A stretch of 5,649 nucleotides of DNA from Flammeovirgaceae bacterium (GCA_022616575.1 JAKEEN010000138.1:1-5649), one strand, 5' to 3'. Positions 1 through 5,649 are shown, counted from the first letter of the stretch. Numbers and translations: made by a program. Notes: a model not told the origin generated them from the letters alone.

Positions 1-1
1 C

Positions 2-433
2 ATGTTGCTTGCGATTGTTGTTGGCATTATGGCAGGCTTTAAATTGATGGATTTAATGATGACCTACCTGGCAGGCAAATTTAACATTGATACCACCGTG
101 CTGCCCTACATTGCATTTGCAGCAGTTTTTCTTTTAGCTGTTTTCAGCATATACTTTCTCGGCAAAGCCATTCATGCATCTATTGATAAAACTTTTCTAG
201 GGAGGGTTGATCAGGTAGCAGGTGCCCTGTTGGGCGCTGTGCGTATGTTGTTTATGGCCAGCATAATACTTTGGCTTTCCTCATCATTCCGCATTTCATG
301 GCCCGAGTCCTGGACGAATAACTCCAGGATCTATGCGTTAACGAAATCGTTTGCTCCGACTTTATCATCTTATCTGGGCGATTGGTTGCCGTCTTTAGGG
401 GATATCTTTTCTAAAAACCTCCCGGGTATCTAA
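2..433 (+). CDS. cvpA: CvpA-family inner-membrane protein, 5'-truncated by the window edge
   Basis: This is the C-terminal 143 residues of a small polytopic membrane protein. Visible residues 2-23, 33-57 and 72-93 are hydrophobic and look like three membrane segments. Between the last two lies the family-typical LGRVDQVAGALLGAVR stretch (66-81), which resembles the conserved LG..D...G...G loop of CvpA proteins. Full-length members are usually about 160-180 residues, so roughly 30 residues, including the first membrane segment, lie outside the window. The ATG at base 2 is therefore probably internal. CvpA was named for colicin V production in E. coli; in Bacteroidota its exact role is not settled, and I infer only an envelope-related membrane protein. 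The gene ends at TAA (431-433), and that codon forms part of a terminator-like hairpin. The family call rests on the loop motif and topology and is fairly secure. Confidence 0.8.
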   Translation: MLLAIVVGIMAGFKLMDLMMTYLAGKFNIDTTVLPYIAFAAVFLLAVFSIYFLGKAIHASIDKTFLGRVDQVAGALLGAVRMLFMASIILWLSSSFRISWPESWTNNSRIYALTKSFAPTLSSYLGDWLPSLGDIFSKNLPGI

Positions 434-480
434 ATCCAGACAGGATTAGGAATACGAACTTTTATTCTGGATTTTTTTTT
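432..480 (+). terminator. Probable intrinsic terminator after the CvpA gene
   Basis: AAATCCAGA (432-440) is perfectly complementary to TCTGGATTT (466-474), giving a 9-bp stem. The second arm runs straight into an uninterrupted T tract, with T from 472 to 480. The loop is long (25 bases) and the stem has only three G-C pairs, so efficiency may be modest. The 5' arm starts inside the TAA stop codon, so a terminating ribosome would compete with stem formation. Confidence 0.6.
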
Positions 481-507
481 ATTTACTTAAATCGAAATTA
501 AGAGACG

Positions 508-1260
508 ATGGCACTTCGTGTTCAGGAAGAAAGGGGATTCAGGTTTGTCGATGAAGGCAGCGGACAGGTTTTGATGTTGCTTCACGGACTCTTTGGGGCG
601 CTCAGCAACTGGCAAGGTGTTGTTGACAGGTTTTCAAAAAACTTTCGGGTTGTTATTCCCATGCTTCCTATTTATGAAATGCCTATTAAAGAAGCCGGTC
701 TTGAAGGATTAAGAAAATTCACTGAAGATTTTGTGGCCATGAAAAACCTGAACGACATGATCATCATGGGAAATAGTTTGGGAGGACACGTGGCATTGAT
801 TTATACATTAAAAAATCCTCAAAAAGTAAAGAAGTTGATCCTCACGGGTAGCTCGGGGTTATTTGAAGACTCCATGGGTGGTTCTTATCCAAAAAGAGGA
901 AATTATGAATACATCCGTGAACGAGTAGCCTATACCTTTTACGACCCTAAAGTGGCATCGAAAGAGTTGGTGGATGAAGTTTTTGAAACCACGGGAAGCA
1001 TTCCGAAATGTATGCGGATTGTTGCCATAGCTAAATCAGCTCAGCGGCATAACATGGCCACCGAAATCCCGAAGATTAAAGCACCTACCTTGTTGGTTTG
1101 GGGATTGAATGATACCATCACCCCGCCTATAGTAGCACACGAGTTTAATCGCCTGATACCCAATTCATCGCTCAGGTTTATAGACAAATGTTGTCATGCA
1201 CCCATGATGGAACACCCGGAAAAATTTAATGAACTTGTTGAAGAATTTTTGGTTACATAA
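508..1260 (+). CDS. Alpha/beta-fold hydrolase
   Basis: A 250-residue cytoplasmic alpha/beta hydrolase with no signal peptide. Visible catalytic elements in order are: HGLFG (26-30) for the oxyanion hole, the nucleophile elbow GNSLGGH (88-94) with Ser90, Asp202 in WGLNDTITPP, and His230 in CCHAPMMEHP. The triad is complete and the length is normal for a single-domain member. The region after the third strand reads PMLPIYEMP (51-59), where many hydrolases have a D-x-R-G-x-G-x-S loop, so it belongs to a distinct subfamily. Substrate cannot be told from sequence; an esterase or C-C hydrolase acting on a small ester or ring-cleavage product is possible. The ATG at 508 is the natural start, with only a weak AAGAGA upstream. 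It follows the terminator-like hairpin, yet I see no good TAnnTTTG promoter between 434 and 507. It may therefore be transcribed by read-through or from an atypical promoter. Confidence 0.88.
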   Translation: MALRVQEERGFRFVDEGSGQVLMLLHGLFGALSNWQGVVDRFSKNFRVVIPMLPIYEMPIKEAGLEGLRKFTEDFVAMKNLNDMIIMGNSLGGHVALIYTLKNPQKVKKLILTGSSGLFEDSMGGSYPKRGNYEYIRERVAYTFYDPKVASKELVDEVFETTGSIPKCMRIVAIAKSAQRHNMATEIPKIKAPTLLVWGLNDTITPPIVAHEFNRLIPNSSLRFIDKCCHAPMMEHPEKFNELVEEFLVT

Positions 1261-1322
1261 GCAGATATAGTTGTTTTAATCAACACACTCACACAACCTG
1301 CGTTGTTCCTAACCACTACTTT

Positions 1323-1988
1323 ATGATCGCAGAAGACCTTATTAACCACATGATTCCCCCGCTAAAGGGAACAGACGATGCGCACAAAGCGATTGTCTGG
1401 ATGGAAGAATTTCGTTGCAAGTTTATGCCTGTGGTAGATGATCAGCGATTACTCGGTTTTATCTCAGAGGAGATTATCCTTGAAACCAACGATATCGAAA
1501 AGGAAGTTCGGGAGTTTGATTTGGTCGGCCAGAATTCTTATGTCAATCTTCAATCTCATTTTTATGATATTCTAAAAGTAGCTGCTGATCAGAACGTACA
1601 AATGGTGGGGGTACTCAATGACGACCAGACCTACTGTGGCGTTATTACTGTTCAGGATACACTCACTTCGTTTGCACAAACGGCTGCCGTACAAATGCCA
1701 GGCGCTATTTTGGTATTGTCACTCGACATGATCAATTATTCATTGGCTGAGGTGAGTCGATTGATTGAAGAGAACCATATAAAAATTCTAAGCAGCATCC
1801 TCAAAGAAGACCCACTCGATCCGGGCAAAATCAGGCTAACACTAAAACTTAATCAAACAGATTTATCACGCGTGGTCGCCACGCTGGAGCGGTTTGGGTA
1901 CAAAGTCATCGGCCGTTACCAGGAAACAAAATCCATCGAGACCGATAAAGAACGAATCGGTATGCTTCTTAAATACCTGGATATTTAG
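1323..1988 (+). CDS. CBS-domain pair protein with C-terminal ACT-like domain
   Basis: A 221-residue soluble protein. Residues 1-56 and about 57-117 read as two CBS repeats: each has a helix with sparse hydrophobics followed by a V-V-D/V-L-N-D turn and a GFIS or GVIT strand (FMPVVDDQRLLGFIS at 34-48; MVGVLNDDQTYCGVIT at 94-109). Residues about 127-198 (PGAILVLSLDMINYSLAEVS and following, ending FGYKVIGRY) show the beta-alpha-beta-beta-alpha-beta rhythm of an ACT domain. CBS pairs commonly bind adenine nucleotides and ACT domains bind small ligands such as amino acids, so a ligand-sensing regulatory role is inferred. No catalytic domain is present. It is 62 bases downstream of the hydrolase and 132 bases upstream of NAD kinase. 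The architecture resembles AcuB-type CBS-ACT proteins, but orthology is not shown. The ATG at 1323 is the only sensible start. Confidence 0.82.
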   Translation: MIAEDLINHMIPPLKGTDDAHKAIVWMEEFRCKFMPVVDDQRLLGFISEEIILETNDIEKEVREFDLVGQNSYVNLQSHFYDILKVAADQNVQMVGVLNDDQTYCGVITVQDTLTSFAQTAAVQMPGAILVLSLDMINYSLAEVSRLIEENHIKILSSILKEDPLDPGKIRLTLKLNQTDLSRVVATLERFGYKVIGRYQETKSIETDKERIGMLLKYLDI

Positions 1989-2009
1989 TTGTCCGTTGCT
2001 GGTTTTTTA

Positions 2010-2068
2010 AGTTGTTGGTGTGCCTGGACGAACTCACACAAACCACTAACTACAAAGAACTAACAACT
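2010..2068. repeat. Imperfect inverted repeat in the gap before nadK
   Basis: AGTTGTTGG (2010-2018) can pair with CTAACAACT (2060-2068) over nine positions, one of them a G-U wobble in RNA. Inside it, GTGTG (2018-2022) can pair with CACAC (2035-2039) across a 12-base loop; the two stems share base 2018, so they cannot both form completely. ACTAAC also occurs twice as a direct repeat (2045-2050 and 2059-2064). No T tract follows, so this is not a standard terminator. It may be an attenuator, a binding site, or chance in a compositionally biased stretch. Confidence 0.3.
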
Positions 2069-2089
2069 ATTACCGAACAACGAAATTCG

Positions 2090-2097
2090 TACCTTTA
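2090..2097 (+). promoter_or_regulatory. Candidate -7 promoter element for nadK
   Basis: TACCTTTA matches the Bacteroidota -7 consensus TAnnTTTG at all fixed positions except the last. It lies 23 bases before the nadK ATG, which would give a short leader of roughly 15-20 bases. I find no TTG at the expected -33 spacing, so support comes from the -7 box and position only. Confidence 0.4.
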
Positions 2098-2120
2098 ACA
2101 GAAACCATCCTAATTCTGCT

Positions 2121-2996
2121 ATGCGCATCGGTGTACATGGAAGAGACTTTACACAGCAGTCCGCCCATTTTGTTGATCATGTACTGGAGGTGTTGGCGCG
2201 TTACAAGGCGGAAGTATATATCTCCATTTCTTCAGCCCGGTATGTAAAGACATCCACCATTAAAAGATTCAAAATAAAAACATATGAACCGGGCAATGAC
2301 TTAAAAAAATTAGATGCGTTTTTGAGTCTTGGCGGAGACGGAACCCTGCTTGAGTCGGTAACCCACATTGGAAAAGCAGAGGTGCCAATTCTGGGTATCA
2401 ATACAGGCCGGTTAGGGTTTCTAGCAACCACCAGCCGGCAAGACACGGAAGAATCTCTCAAAAAACTTTTTCAAAAGTCATTCACGCTGGATAAACGCAA
2501 GATGCTGAAACTTGAGACCAATAAATCTCTTTTTGGAAAGCAGACGTATGCGCTCAATGATTTCACCATCGTGAAGAAAGATACTTCATCAATGATTACG
2601 GTTCACACCTATATTGATGGTGAATTCTTGAATTCGTATTGGGCCGATGGTATTATTGTTTCTACCCCCACAGGTTCTACTGGTTATTCCCTGAGTTGTG
2701 GGGGGCCCTTAGTATTTCCCCGGTCAGGTAATTTGTTAATTACTCCGGTTAGTCCCCATAACCTGGCCGTGCGGCCCATTGTGGTGCCCGATGGTTCTGA
2801 AATTTCGTTTGAAGTGGAAGGACGCAGTAAGAAATTTCTTGTCTCCCTCGATTCGCGAATTGCAACAGTAGATGCCTCTGTAAAACTGAAGGTTACAACT
2901 AACGACTTTAAAGTGAACCTGATCCAACTTGAGGGGCAGCATTATTTTAAAACCCTGAGGCAAAAGCTTAATTGGGGATTGGATATTAGAAATTGA
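2121..2996 (+). CDS. nadK: NAD kinase
   Basis: This is NAD kinase (ATP:NAD 2'-phosphotransferase), the cytoplasmic enzyme that makes NADP and so supplies reductive biosynthesis. The diagnostic motifs are all present: GGDGT at 71-75 with the catalytic Asp73, LGINTGRLGFLA (91-102), the NAD-binding LND at 145-147 (most bacterial enzymes have NE here), and the glycine-rich TPTGSTGYSLSCGGP block (182-196). SPHNLAVRPIVVPD follows, as expected. The 291-residue length is normal. The ATG at 2121 gives MRIGVHGR, the usual beta-strand opening of the family, so the start is well supported. A near-consensus -7 element lies 23 bases upstream, suggesting its own promoter. The gene ends 45 bases before the PorG-like pair, and I see no clear terminator between them. 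Nothing appears broken or unusual. Confidence 0.97.
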   Translation: MRIGVHGRDFTQQSAHFVDHVLEVLARYKAEVYISISSARYVKTSTIKRFKIKTYEPGNDLKKLDAFLSLGGDGTLLESVTHIGKAEVPILGINTGRLGFLATTSRQDTEESLKKLFQKSFTLDKRKMLKLETNKSLFGKQTYALNDFTIVKKDTSSMITVHTYIDGEFLNSYWADGIIVSTPTGSTGYSLSCGGPLVFPRSGNLLITPVSPHNLAVRPIVVPDGSEISFEVEGRSKKFLVSLDSRIATVDASVKLKVTTNDFKVNLIQLEGQHYFKTLRQKLNWGLDIRN

Positions 2997-3005
2997 TTTT
3001 TTGTT

Positions 3006-3013
3006 TACTTTTG
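3006..3013 (+). promoter_or_regulatory. -7 promoter element upstream of the PorG-like pair
   Basis: TACTTTTG is a perfect match to the Bacteroidota TAnnTTTG consensus and lies 28 bases before the ATG at 3042. The nearest upstream TTG (2979-2981) is 24 bases away, slightly beyond the usual spacing, so the -33 element is weak. It probably drives the two barrel genes and perhaps the genes beyond. Confidence 0.5.
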
Positions 3014-3041
3014 TTGTTCACTGAGTATTAACGCATTACCC

Positions 3042-4112
3042 ATGTTGACCGGAAGACTCTGTTTCTTGATTGCCGCAATCGTCTTGGTTGCCTCACTTCC
3101 TGAGGATGCTTACAGCCAAATGAACAGGCGCATGATCAAGAAAAATAATAAGCGCATTTCACATTTCAGGGGAAAAAAGAGTCATTTTGGTAAGGAGAAG
3201 ATTTATAATTCCATTGGTATTTCGCTTAACGCGCTTAACTATTATGGAGATTTGTCTCCCCTTCCAAACAGGTTAAGTACGGATATAGGGTTCACGCGCC
3301 CTGCCATTGGCTTCTCATTTACACACAGATTCGGGCCACGCTACCAGATTATCGGGGCATTTACGTATGGAGGAATCCGCGGCTCAGACGCAGAATCGGC
3401 TGATCCAAAAGATGATAAATCAAAACACCGGTATGTTAGAAATCTGAGTTTTAGAAATCGAATAAAGGAGCTTTCAATTGTTGGTAACCTTGATCTTTTT
3501 GAAAATCAATCTACCTATATAAGCAGAGTTGCGTGGACACCTTATGTTTATTTAGGGGTAGCGGTTTTTCATCATAACCCACAGGCAAAGGTTCCTTCAA
3601 CTGATCTAAATGATCAGACGTTTTCAAATGCCGGTGAATGGGTTAACCTTAAGGACTACGGAACTGAAGGCCAAAATATCGGGCTCGGCCATAAGTATAA
3701 ATTGATTCAGATCTCAATACCATTTGGCTTGGGGGTTCGTTTCAGAATAAACGAGGTTATGGATTTTTCATCCGAAATTGGTTTCCGCTATACGTTCACA
3801 GACTACCTGGATGATGTTGGTGGTAATTATTTTGATCTCACTAAAACCGCTGATAAGCTGACACAGTCTTTATCATACCGCTCTAATGAAGCTGATTTAA
3901 CATCGAGCCAAATTGATGAACAGAATGGGACTTTCACATATACGAATTTGAATGGTAGCTCTGTTTCTGTAATTAATGGCTTTGGCCATGAAAATACCAA
4001 CGGTATTCCTAACATAAGAGGCGGCCAAAAAGACAAAGACATTTATACTGTCACCACGTTTCGTCTTACTTACATTATTGGCAAAACTTTCCACCGCGCT
4101 AAATTCAGATAA
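3042..4112 (+). CDS. DUF6089/PorG-type outer-membrane beta-barrel protein, long copy
   Basis: A 356-residue secreted protein with a signal peptide at 1-25 (hydrophobic core about 6-19, cleavage likely near AYS-Q). Next comes a strikingly basic segment: residues 29-53 contain 11 Lys/Arg and only one acid. The rest shows alternating amphipathic strands typical of a small outer-membrane barrel. Shared landmarks with the next gene are NYYGDL (66-71), SFRNRIKELSIVGNLDLFE (136-154) opposite its SFDVFLMEVAVGAEYHFLD, TPYVYLGVAVF (166-176), IPFGLGVRF (226-234) and TFTDYLDDV (251-259). That makes the two genes tandem paralogues. Relative to the shorter copy it carries an additional polar segment at about 268-320 before the last strand. 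From memory, PorG of Porphyromonas gingivalis, an outer-membrane partner of the PorK/PorN type IX secretion ring, is a DUF6089 protein encoded just upstream of uppS. A role in that system is inferred, not shown. Its TAA overlaps the next ATG by one base (TAATG). Confidence 0.8.
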   Translation: MLTGRLCFLIAAIVLVASLPEDAYSQMNRRMIKKNNKRISHFRGKKSHFGKEKIYNSIGISLNALNYYGDLSPLPNRLSTDIGFTRPAIGFSFTHRFGPRYQIIGAFTYGGIRGSDAESADPKDDKSKHRYVRNLSFRNRIKELSIVGNLDLFENQSTYISRVAWTPYVYLGVAVFHHNPQAKVPSTDLNDQTFSNAGEWVNLKDYGTEGQNIGLGHKYKLIQISIPFGLGVRFRINEVMDFSSEIGFRYTFTDYLDDVGGNYFDLTKTADKLTQSLSYRSNEADLTSSQIDEQNGTFTYTNLNGSSVSVINGFGHENTNGIPNIRGGQKDKDIYTVTTFRLTYIIGKTFHRAKFR

Positions 4113-4789
4113 TGCAGAAATTTCTGCTTACTGCCTTATTGCTACTCTCACTCGCTCAATTTTCAAGGGCTCAACGTCAGGAAATTGGCTTTGGCATTGG
4201 TACATTCAACTATACGGGTGATTTGGTCCGCACGTATGATTTTGGTAATTCCAAGATTGCCGCAACTGCTTTGTATCGATCGAACATTAGTAGGGTTATC
4301 AGTTTTCGGGCCGGTATCACAGCCGGTAAAATCGGGGCTGCAGAAAAACCCATCGACCCATTTGCTGTCAATCGAAATGCTTCTTTTGATGTATTTCTGA
4401 TGGAGGTTGCCGTTGGGGCCGAGTATCATTTTCTTGATTGGAAAGATGATAAGCATCCTCTCCGTTATACACCTTATGTTTTTGCGGGACTAGGACTTTT
4501 TGGTATTTCGGGGGCACAAGATAAGCCTACTGAATATAGTAATGTCCAAGGCTCATTTCCATTCGGTCTTGGCTTTAAATATGTTGTTAATCCCAAGTGG
4601 TATGTGGCTTTAGAGTTGGGTATGCGCAAAACTTTCTTTGATTATCTCGATAATGTCTCGGATGGCGATCAAACTGATAAAAACTACCGCTATGGCAATC
4701 CATTCGATAACGATAATTACTTTTTCTTGGGCCTGACTTTTACGCGCACTTTTTACGATATACCGTGCCCTACCAACCCATACAAATAG
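4112..4789 (+). CDS. porG: DUF6089/PorG-type outer-membrane beta-barrel protein, short copy
   Basis: A 225-residue protein with a clear signal peptide (1-20, cleavage expected after SRA, mature protein starting at Gln21). It continues as a compact beta-barrel with NYTGDL (33-38), TPYVFAGLGLFG (120-131), FPFGLGFKY (149-157), TFFDYLDNV (174-182) and a closing segment at 194-215 that ends in aromatics (RYGNPFDND, then FTRTFYD). Its length and position directly upstream of uppS fit the canonical PorG/DUF6089 gene better than the longer neighbour does, so the symbol is a tentative choice. PorG, as I recall, anchors the type IX secretion PorK/PorN ring at the outer membrane. The start codon overlaps the previous stop (TAATG), which implies translational coupling and near-equal production of the two paralogues. 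The mature chain has one Cys (219) near the C terminus. An alternative is a structural barrel with no secretion role. Confidence 0.78.
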   Translation: MQKFLLTALLLLSLAQFSRAQRQEIGFGIGTFNYTGDLVRTYDFGNSKIAATALYRSNISRVISFRAGITAGKIGAAEKPIDPFAVNRNASFDVFLMEVAVGAEYHFLDWKDDKHPLRYTPYVFAGLGLFGISGAQDKPTEYSNVQGSFPFGLGFKYVVNPKWYVALELGMRKTFFDYLDNVSDGDQTDKNYRYGNPFDNDNYFFLGLTFTRTFYDIPCPTNPYK

Positions 4790-4846
4790 GATAAATCAAC
4801 ATTGATATAGATAGTTTATAAATAGCTGGAAAACACCAACTTTTGC

Positions 4847-4854
4847 TATTTTTG
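4847..4854 (+). promoter_or_regulatory. -7 promoter element immediately upstream of uppS
   Basis: TATTTTTG matches TAnnTTTG exactly. Only six bases (4855-4860) separate it from the likely TTG start at 4861, so the predicted transcription start falls on or next to the start codon. A one-mismatch -33 element (CTG, 4826-4828) sits at an acceptable 18-base spacing. The element overlaps two other in-frame TTG codons (4843 and 4852), which argues against their use as starts. Confidence 0.5.
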
Positions 4855-4860
4855 CGGGCT

Positions 4861-5613
4861 TTGGCATCTTTTAAAGAGCATATTGACTTCAATAATTTAC
4901 CCCGTCATATAGCCGTTATAATGGACGGCAACGGCCGGTGGGCGAAAAAGAAGGGTGCAATGCGCATTTTTGGTCACAGAAATGCAGTACAGGCAGTAAA
5001 AGATGTAACAGAAGGCTGTGGTGAGCTGGGATTAAAATACCTGACCCTCTACGCCTTTTCAACCGAAAACTGGGGAAGACCCAAAGAAGAGGTGGAGGGG
5101 TTGATGGAGTTGCTTGTCAATACGCTGAAGAAGGAAATTGACACCTTGATGGAAAACCAGGTAAAACTTTTAACCATTGGTGACACATCACAGCTTCCGG
5201 GGAATTGCCAGGAAAACCTGGCTTGGGCAGTTGATAAGACCAGCAAAAACACAGGACTTAAACTTAACCTGGCACTGAGTTATAGTGGCCGTTGGGAAAT
5301 AGCCAAAGCCGTAAGAGAAATAGCCGCAGATGTTGAAAAAGGAAAGTTGAAAGCGAACGAGGTTAGTGAGGAAACTATCCAACACTATCTGCAAACACAC
5401 GATATACCCGACCCGGAGTTATTGATACGCACCAGTGGTGAAATGCGCATCAGTAATTTTCTGCTTTGGCAAATTGCATACACAGAATTATATATCACAC
5501 CCACACTCTGGCCCGACTTCCGCAAAGAACATCTTTATGAAGCCATATGGGCCTATCAGCAACGAGAACGAAGATTTGGAAAGACAAGTGAACAATTGAA
5601 TACTGTTGGATGA
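4861..5613 (+). CDS. uppS: Undecaprenyl diphosphate synthase (isoprenyl transferase)
   Basis: A cis-prenyltransferase that extends farnesyl diphosphate with isopentenyl diphosphate to make the C55 lipid carrier for peptidoglycan and surface glycans. It acts at the cytoplasmic membrane face. Numbered from the TTG at 4861 (250 residues, normal length), it has MDGNGRW with catalytic Asp22, GHRNA with His39, AFSTENW (65-71), YSGRWEI (141-147), RTSGEMRISNFLLWQ (190-204) with Arg190, Glu194 and Arg196, Glu209, and WPDF (217-220). These correspond to E. coli residues at a constant offset of four. There is no ATG in frame before the catalytic motif: the frame opens at TAA 4819-4821, and TTG occurs at 4843, 4852 and 4861. 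The last gives an MASFKE-like opening that fits relatives and avoids overlap with the promoter element, so I chose it. It overlaps the next gene by four bases (ATGA). Confidence 0.95.
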   Translation: MASFKEHIDFNNLPRHIAVIMDGNGRWAKKKGAMRIFGHRNAVQAVKDVTEGCGELGLKYLTLYAFSTENWGRPKEEVEGLMELLVNTLKKEIDTLMENQVKLLTIGDTSQLPGNCQENLAWAVDKTSKNTGLKLNLALSYSGRWEIAKAVREIAADVEKGKLKANEVSEETIQHYLQTHDIPDPELLIRTSGEMRISNFLLWQIAYTELYITPTLWPDFRKEHLYEAIWAYQQRERRFGKTSEQLNTVG

Positions 5614-5649
5614 AAAATTTTGTACTAGCGGCACTTTTATTTTTTGTAG
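5610..5649 (+). CDS. Start of a secreted or outer-membrane protein, probably BamA; cut by the window end
   Basis: Only 13 codons are visible: MKNFVLAALLFFV, a Lys followed by a hydrophobic run, which is the beginning of a signal peptide. The ATG overlaps the uppS stop as ATGA, so the two are translationally coupled. In Bacteroidota, uppS is commonly followed by bamA, which encodes the outer-membrane barrel-assembly protein, and two barrel genes lie just upstream here. The BamA identity is inferred from gene order alone; the visible residues cannot establish it. Confidence 0.6.
   Translation, partial: MKNFVLAALLFFV

Noticed and set aside
1266..1273. TATAGTTG as a promoter for the CBS-ACT gene
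   Set aside because: One mismatch to TAnnTTTG in the key TTTG part, no TTG at acceptable spacing, and nearly 50 bases from the start codon.
1293..1306. Small hairpin ACAAC-CTGC-GTTGT before the CBS-ACT gene
   Set aside because: Five base pairs with a four-base loop, no T tract and no other support; expected by chance in such sequence.
2201..2461. Antisense open frame within nadK
   Set aside because: It lies wholly opposite a clear NAD kinase reading frame, has no recognisable domain and no start signal; a shadow of the real gene.
3827..4456. Several open frames opposite, or in another frame of, the two barrel genes
   Set aside because: They overlap strongly supported signal-peptide-bearing genes and encode no recognisable motif.
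4795..4806. ATCAA-CA-TTGAT inverted repeat between the short barrel gene and uppS
   Set aside because: Five-base arms with a two-base centre in AT-rich DNA; too short to call an operator without comparative evidence.
1..5649. Mobile element, CRISPR array, tRNA or rRNA
   Set aside because: No transposase motifs, terminal inverted repeats, regularly spaced repeats or recognisable RNA-gene sequence were seen; the window is densely filled with ordinary chromosomal genes.

Overview
The window looks like a piece of a Bacteroidota chromosome, most likely from the Cytophagales. The basis is moderate G+C, near absence of Shine-Dalgarno sequences, TAnnTTTG-type (Bacteroidota sigma-factor) -7 elements just upstream of genes, and the local gene order nadK, DUF6089/PorG-type barrel genes, uppS, bamA-like. 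All genes are on the + strand and tightly packed. There is no sign of mobile DNA, RNA genes or CRISPR.

Layout: (1) 2-433 is the 3' part of a CvpA-family membrane protein. It is followed by a terminator-like hairpin whose stem begins in the stop codon. (2) 508-1260 is an alpha/beta hydrolase with an intact Ser-Asp-His triad. (3) 1323-1988 is a protein with a CBS pair and a C-terminal ACT-like domain. (4) 1989-2120 is a 132-base gap with an A/C-rich, G-poor stretch, a possible inverted repeat and a near-consensus -7 element. (5) 2121-2996 is NAD kinase. (6) 3042-4112 and 4112-4789 are two tandem, one-base-overlapping outer-membrane barrel proteins of the DUF6089/PorG type. They are clear paralogues of different size, and a perfect TAnnTTTG element lies upstream of the first. 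(7) 4861-5613 is undecaprenyl diphosphate synthase (UppS), which has no ATG start and a perfect TAnnTTTG six bases before its likely TTG start. (8) 5610-5649 holds the first 13 codons of a secreted or outer-membrane protein, by context BamA, overlapping uppS by four bases.

The right half forms an envelope-building block: NADP supply, two barrels possibly linked to type IX secretion, the lipid carrier for cell-wall and glycan synthesis, and probably the barrel-assembly protein. The left half is housekeeping and regulatory (membrane protein, hydrolase, ligand-sensing CBS-ACT protein). Most genes belong to well-known families. The least ordinary points are the duplicated and diverged PorG-like pair, the apparently leaderless TTG-started uppS, and the CBS-ACT protein next to NAD kinase.
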